Notes under the pieces: generated by a model
Seen by the model: the letters and a program-made list of their open reading frames with translations, nothing else
Database searches by the model: none
What the model was told of the DNA's origin: nothing
Origin: Rhodopirellula sp.
GTDB lineage: Bacteria; Planctomycetota; Planctomycetia; Pirellulales; Pirellulaceae
Direction: 5' to 3'
Assembly: GCA_024644085.1 (NCBI GenBank)
Contig: JAHELS010000038.1
Span: 397 to 36,221, forward strand
DNA length: 35,825 nt
Shown: positions 35,201-35,825 of the stretch, one piece after another
Numbering within the stretch: the stretch's first letter is position 1
Layout of the letters: every line of letters starts with the position of its first letter
Made by a program: the position numbers and the translations under genes

Positions 35201-35825
35201 GCAGCACCGGTACATTTATCCTCGACGAAGTCAGCATCGATCCCACCGCCGCCCAGAATACGGCGCCAAATGTACCCCGACGGATCGTCGACTGGACCGC
35301 TGAATCGTTCATTCTCAACAGTCGCGGCACAATCTACACACGGCTGGACTTCGAGACCCGCGACAACGGTAACTTCACTGACAACATCGTCAGCAGCGTT
35401 CAGGTCATCAGCTACCTCGACCAGGGAATTGATGACGACGACGAAGACATTCTGTATTCGGTCGGGACGCCGGGTCAGCCCGATTTCCGCGCCTTGACGA
35501 TCAATCGTGACGCGGCGGACCGCACGCTCGGTCCGCTGATCGGGTTCAGCCACGGCGGTATCTACGGCAACGACAACTTCAACCAGATCAACGCCTCCTA
35601 TCTCGGATGGGCGGCCGACGACGCCATGCAGTTGCTCAACGGGATCGAACAGGAAGTCCCCACGGCGACTTACAGCGTGACCGGCAATATCAACAATCAA
35701 GCTCTGACGCCTTCGGGAGATCCGATTTTCGATGCGGTTACCCCCGGCACCGTTGCCCGGGGCGAAGCGGACATCGGGACCGCGTTCGCCTGGCAATTGG
35801 CCAACGACCAGGATGAAGCTCGCGT
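29263..35825 (+). CDS. giant LEPR-XLL-type surface protein with pseudo-metzincin, PPC and beta-helix regions, 3'-truncated
   Basis: The ATG at 29263, with GAGG 7 nt upstream, opens a frame that runs off the window (2187 codons visible). The first 33 residues are very Arg/Lys-rich and are followed by LEQRQLLAG (39-47), matching the planctomycete LEPR-XLL motif found at the N-termini of giant secreted proteins. Residues about 620-770 resemble the metzincin-like region of planctomycete surface proteins, but the zinc motif is lost. Residues about 786-926 are a pre-peptidase C-terminal (PPC) domain (DIVNGQYLYRPESNDVDLYRF, SLIELELPANQYIVGVSASG). From about 958 (IYVDKAYTG) a right-handed beta-helix-type region extends over roughly 900 residues (DWGGIDIRG, DWGGIYVAFGG, HGGGAVS). 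It is probably an envelope or matrix protein or adhesin. Role unknown. Confidence 0.88.
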   Translation, partial: MTLRDSSVRNGTRKADRRYGARLRDKRRRKDRRLLSETLEQRQLLAGPELVGIQPNEGALIRGGETLTVSPRELVFRFDDQSDLDPLSVADGISITRAGADRGFEAATATTDLGTGGLALLEFRAAESGARGNGIEVRLRASDRGTGSQVVNVTVNEADRVIILDLNSNPGRPSVVRDVVTAVQNNAAAAALVEVDQISGPSLLPVGPSVGSGIDVVLAGANAAQFVTDLGTGGQARARFISTTAGPEGIGTTITISRAILNGQPPFVNVSANSVQVILDSTPGQESTVNDLIAAVNSDPDASNLVFAQLELGNGNAVITNTAFSPFTLVGATDTVVEPGFVGLGDTPHEVVFRFAETLPEDTYQIEIFGNGPLALRNLDGESFSDGTDFGVQFSVNNAPQVAAVVPTPVRRQANGTLSPELNVIDVHFSESVANATDRMLYELVYTRDTVSNLDDVTIHPSAVTYSAVTRVARLEFPSALSRQRDPLDQSQFLGGSARLRIGSDRPIPDAPTSISITADPADTFAGTMTGEENLGAQLNSAPGAIESLRLNGEIETTDYALQFPGGTEFPGVRNIRPDDPSRRDRTVPLDVWRRDGDDEAGISTVFYDFKATWRGDDPNRGIPAEPDLDQLYFNLITDEQKQRVREVLSLYSEYLGVQFVEINAAVNGIPSDEFDTPLGRYIAIAVGELAGADGTESSRVGGVTVATRPLDANGQTVVDPDSIDTGNELLVMDFQDFDASVDDQLGGEFFRGAFLGVGQLLGYGYADHLPQPVTQSTQFVLNPGDENEPLFPSPSDIVNGQYLYRPESNDVDLYRFTLERSGTINIQTIAERLSNASSLDTNLRLYERVGVDGNGREQWREIATNDDYFSNDSLIELELPANQYIVGVSASGNSVYDPTISGTGIGGLTEGDYELRITFEADGASVIVDQTQVQLDGDLDGAPGGEYDFWFVPADPVNTIYVDKAYTGPRSGTLGVASNPYSEIDSALAVAAGRVTEDPLTGQLRKQQVRIVGGGEYQIGLDNRALALPDGATLDVPKGVQLVVDGGSTFLMRRSRIGVGSTTDAPFADRSQSSIQVLGTPDSNVVFRSFNSVPDFADDQLAGTTESFGFRFTAIDPTTNGQTRLFRVDSSSFTFGDSFVFPAFGLTRLGSDPANGGDWGGIDIRGDIDALDASRINPEEFGVFLNHIQYADIRHGGGAVSVDGRQVVVSPIELAVTRATVINSRISESADAAIAVTPDTFAETRFDEERFQREAVFTPDVERIGPHIRGNEIVDNTINGLFIRIQTRTGENLERLNVTARADDTDIVHVLTENLLIEGQPGGPNSGVLPPSTNLVRGGFTAATGSVAPGNYVYKLTFVNRNGYETTPSAATNIAFSPNLTGAIQLIGLPAVPVESGFTGRRLYRAPVDLLGNPTEPFLQVASLNTNSTTYIDRAEAGTVPIVPDDVRLGRIDPSLTIDPGAVFKFNGSRIDVILDGHIYAEGTESRPIVMTSLSDDRFGTGGSFDTNSTDGQTAVLRPGDWGGIYVAFGGVASLDHTTLAGGGGATRVEGGFGSFNPIEVHQGDLRVAHSRFEQNADGRNFINDPNDVRSGRVGRGDNASGTIFVRGAQPIILDNEFVDGTGPVLSFDVNSFTSAEQIDIGRSTGPVDAMVLNGNSGPLIQDNQVGTTQLNQLDPNDPENRNFACSDALGQNPLADQNGNLITCSLNGLEIRGGTVATEVVLDDVDMVHIVRDTIEIPNQHLFGGMRLQSDSRGSLVVKFQNQDLTELDTLNRRQAGIVAGGTLVTAEGEFIDIDDRIGGSLQIVGHPDFPVVLTALVDDTVGAGFTPDGRPSVDTDNNGLRLDEDGNPIVVLTSETDAGPPPPPLLPLGVQYDRTDREEIDNANLIDNDVDPQVIGFLEAEIEYGSQIEDDVRFTYLNENPADGPLGPLQLANVAFLYTTYIDVDVFFPFVNPAPLRLADSAANPPNPVLIGDDLVRSTGTFILDEVSIDPTAAQNTAPNVPRRIVDWTAESFILNSRGTIYTRLDFETRDNGNFTDNIVSSVQVISYLDQGIDDDDEDILYSVGTPGQPDFRALTINRDAADRTLGPLIGFSHGGIYGNDNFNQINASYLGWAADDAMQLLNGIEQEVPTATYSVTGNINNQALTPSGDPIFDAVTPGTVARGEADIGTAFAWQLANDQDEAR

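Overview
The window looks like chromosomal DNA from a planctomycete, most likely Pirellulaceae (Rhodopirellula-like). The evidence is a giant surface protein with an LEPR-XLL-type N-terminal motif, a TIGR02996 'repeat-companion' protein, a two-domain DUF1080 (3-keto-disaccharide hydrolase family) lipoprotein, a MazG-like protein with a cysteine tail, the hpnCDE squalene pathway, moderately high GC, frequent non-ATG starts and weak Shine-Dalgarno signals. This assignment is inferred from gene content, not from a marker-gene comparison.

Layout. 1-4599 (minus): gatB (cut by the window edge) and gatA of the tRNA-dependent amidotransferase, then a two-component pair made of a soluble histidine kinase and a response regulator with its HTH domain in front of the receiver. 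5063-6907 (minus): mnmG, tRNA wobble-uridine modification. 7024-10526 (plus): a large exported protein with a duplicated beta-sandwich module, then holA (DNA polymerase III delta). 10535-14764 (minus): a twin GYF_2 protein, an ABC ATPase, a membrane-anchored 768-aa protein and a MazG-like pyrophosphohydrolase. 15023-17552 (plus): a sulfotransferase and a DUF1080 lipoprotein. 17591-20287 (minus): rtcB (RNA ligase) and ispH (last step of the MEP isoprenoid pathway), separated by a long perfect inverted repeat. 20317-24776 (plus): hpnC, hpnD and hpnE, which convert two farnesyl diphosphates to squalene; hpnC and hpnD are separated by an antisense TIGR02996 gene. 24796-28772 (minus): a secreted protein of unknown function, glycyl-tRNA synthetase, and a TPR lipoprotein. 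29263 to the end (plus): a giant LEPR-XLL / PPC / beta-helix surface protein that runs off the window.

How the genes fit together. Translation and tRNA genes (gatA, gatB, mnmG, glyS, rtcB) are scattered among envelope genes. The clearest pathway block is isoprenoid to squalene: ispH supplies IPP/DMAPP and starts 29 bp from the divergent hpnC.

The most notable observations are: (1) a 28-bp tandem duplication in the 3' end of the TPR lipoprotein gene; removing one copy on paper restores a different, natural-looking C-terminus and an earlier stop, so it appears to be a frameshifting duplication; (2) a separate three-copy 28-bp array directly beyond that restored stop; (3) a metzincin-like region in the giant surface protein in which every zinc ligand and the catalytic glutamate have been replaced; (4) the REP-like hairpin between rtcB and ispH; and (5) the split hpnC/hpnDE arrangement. 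I do not see a clearly new defence or mobile system in this window.
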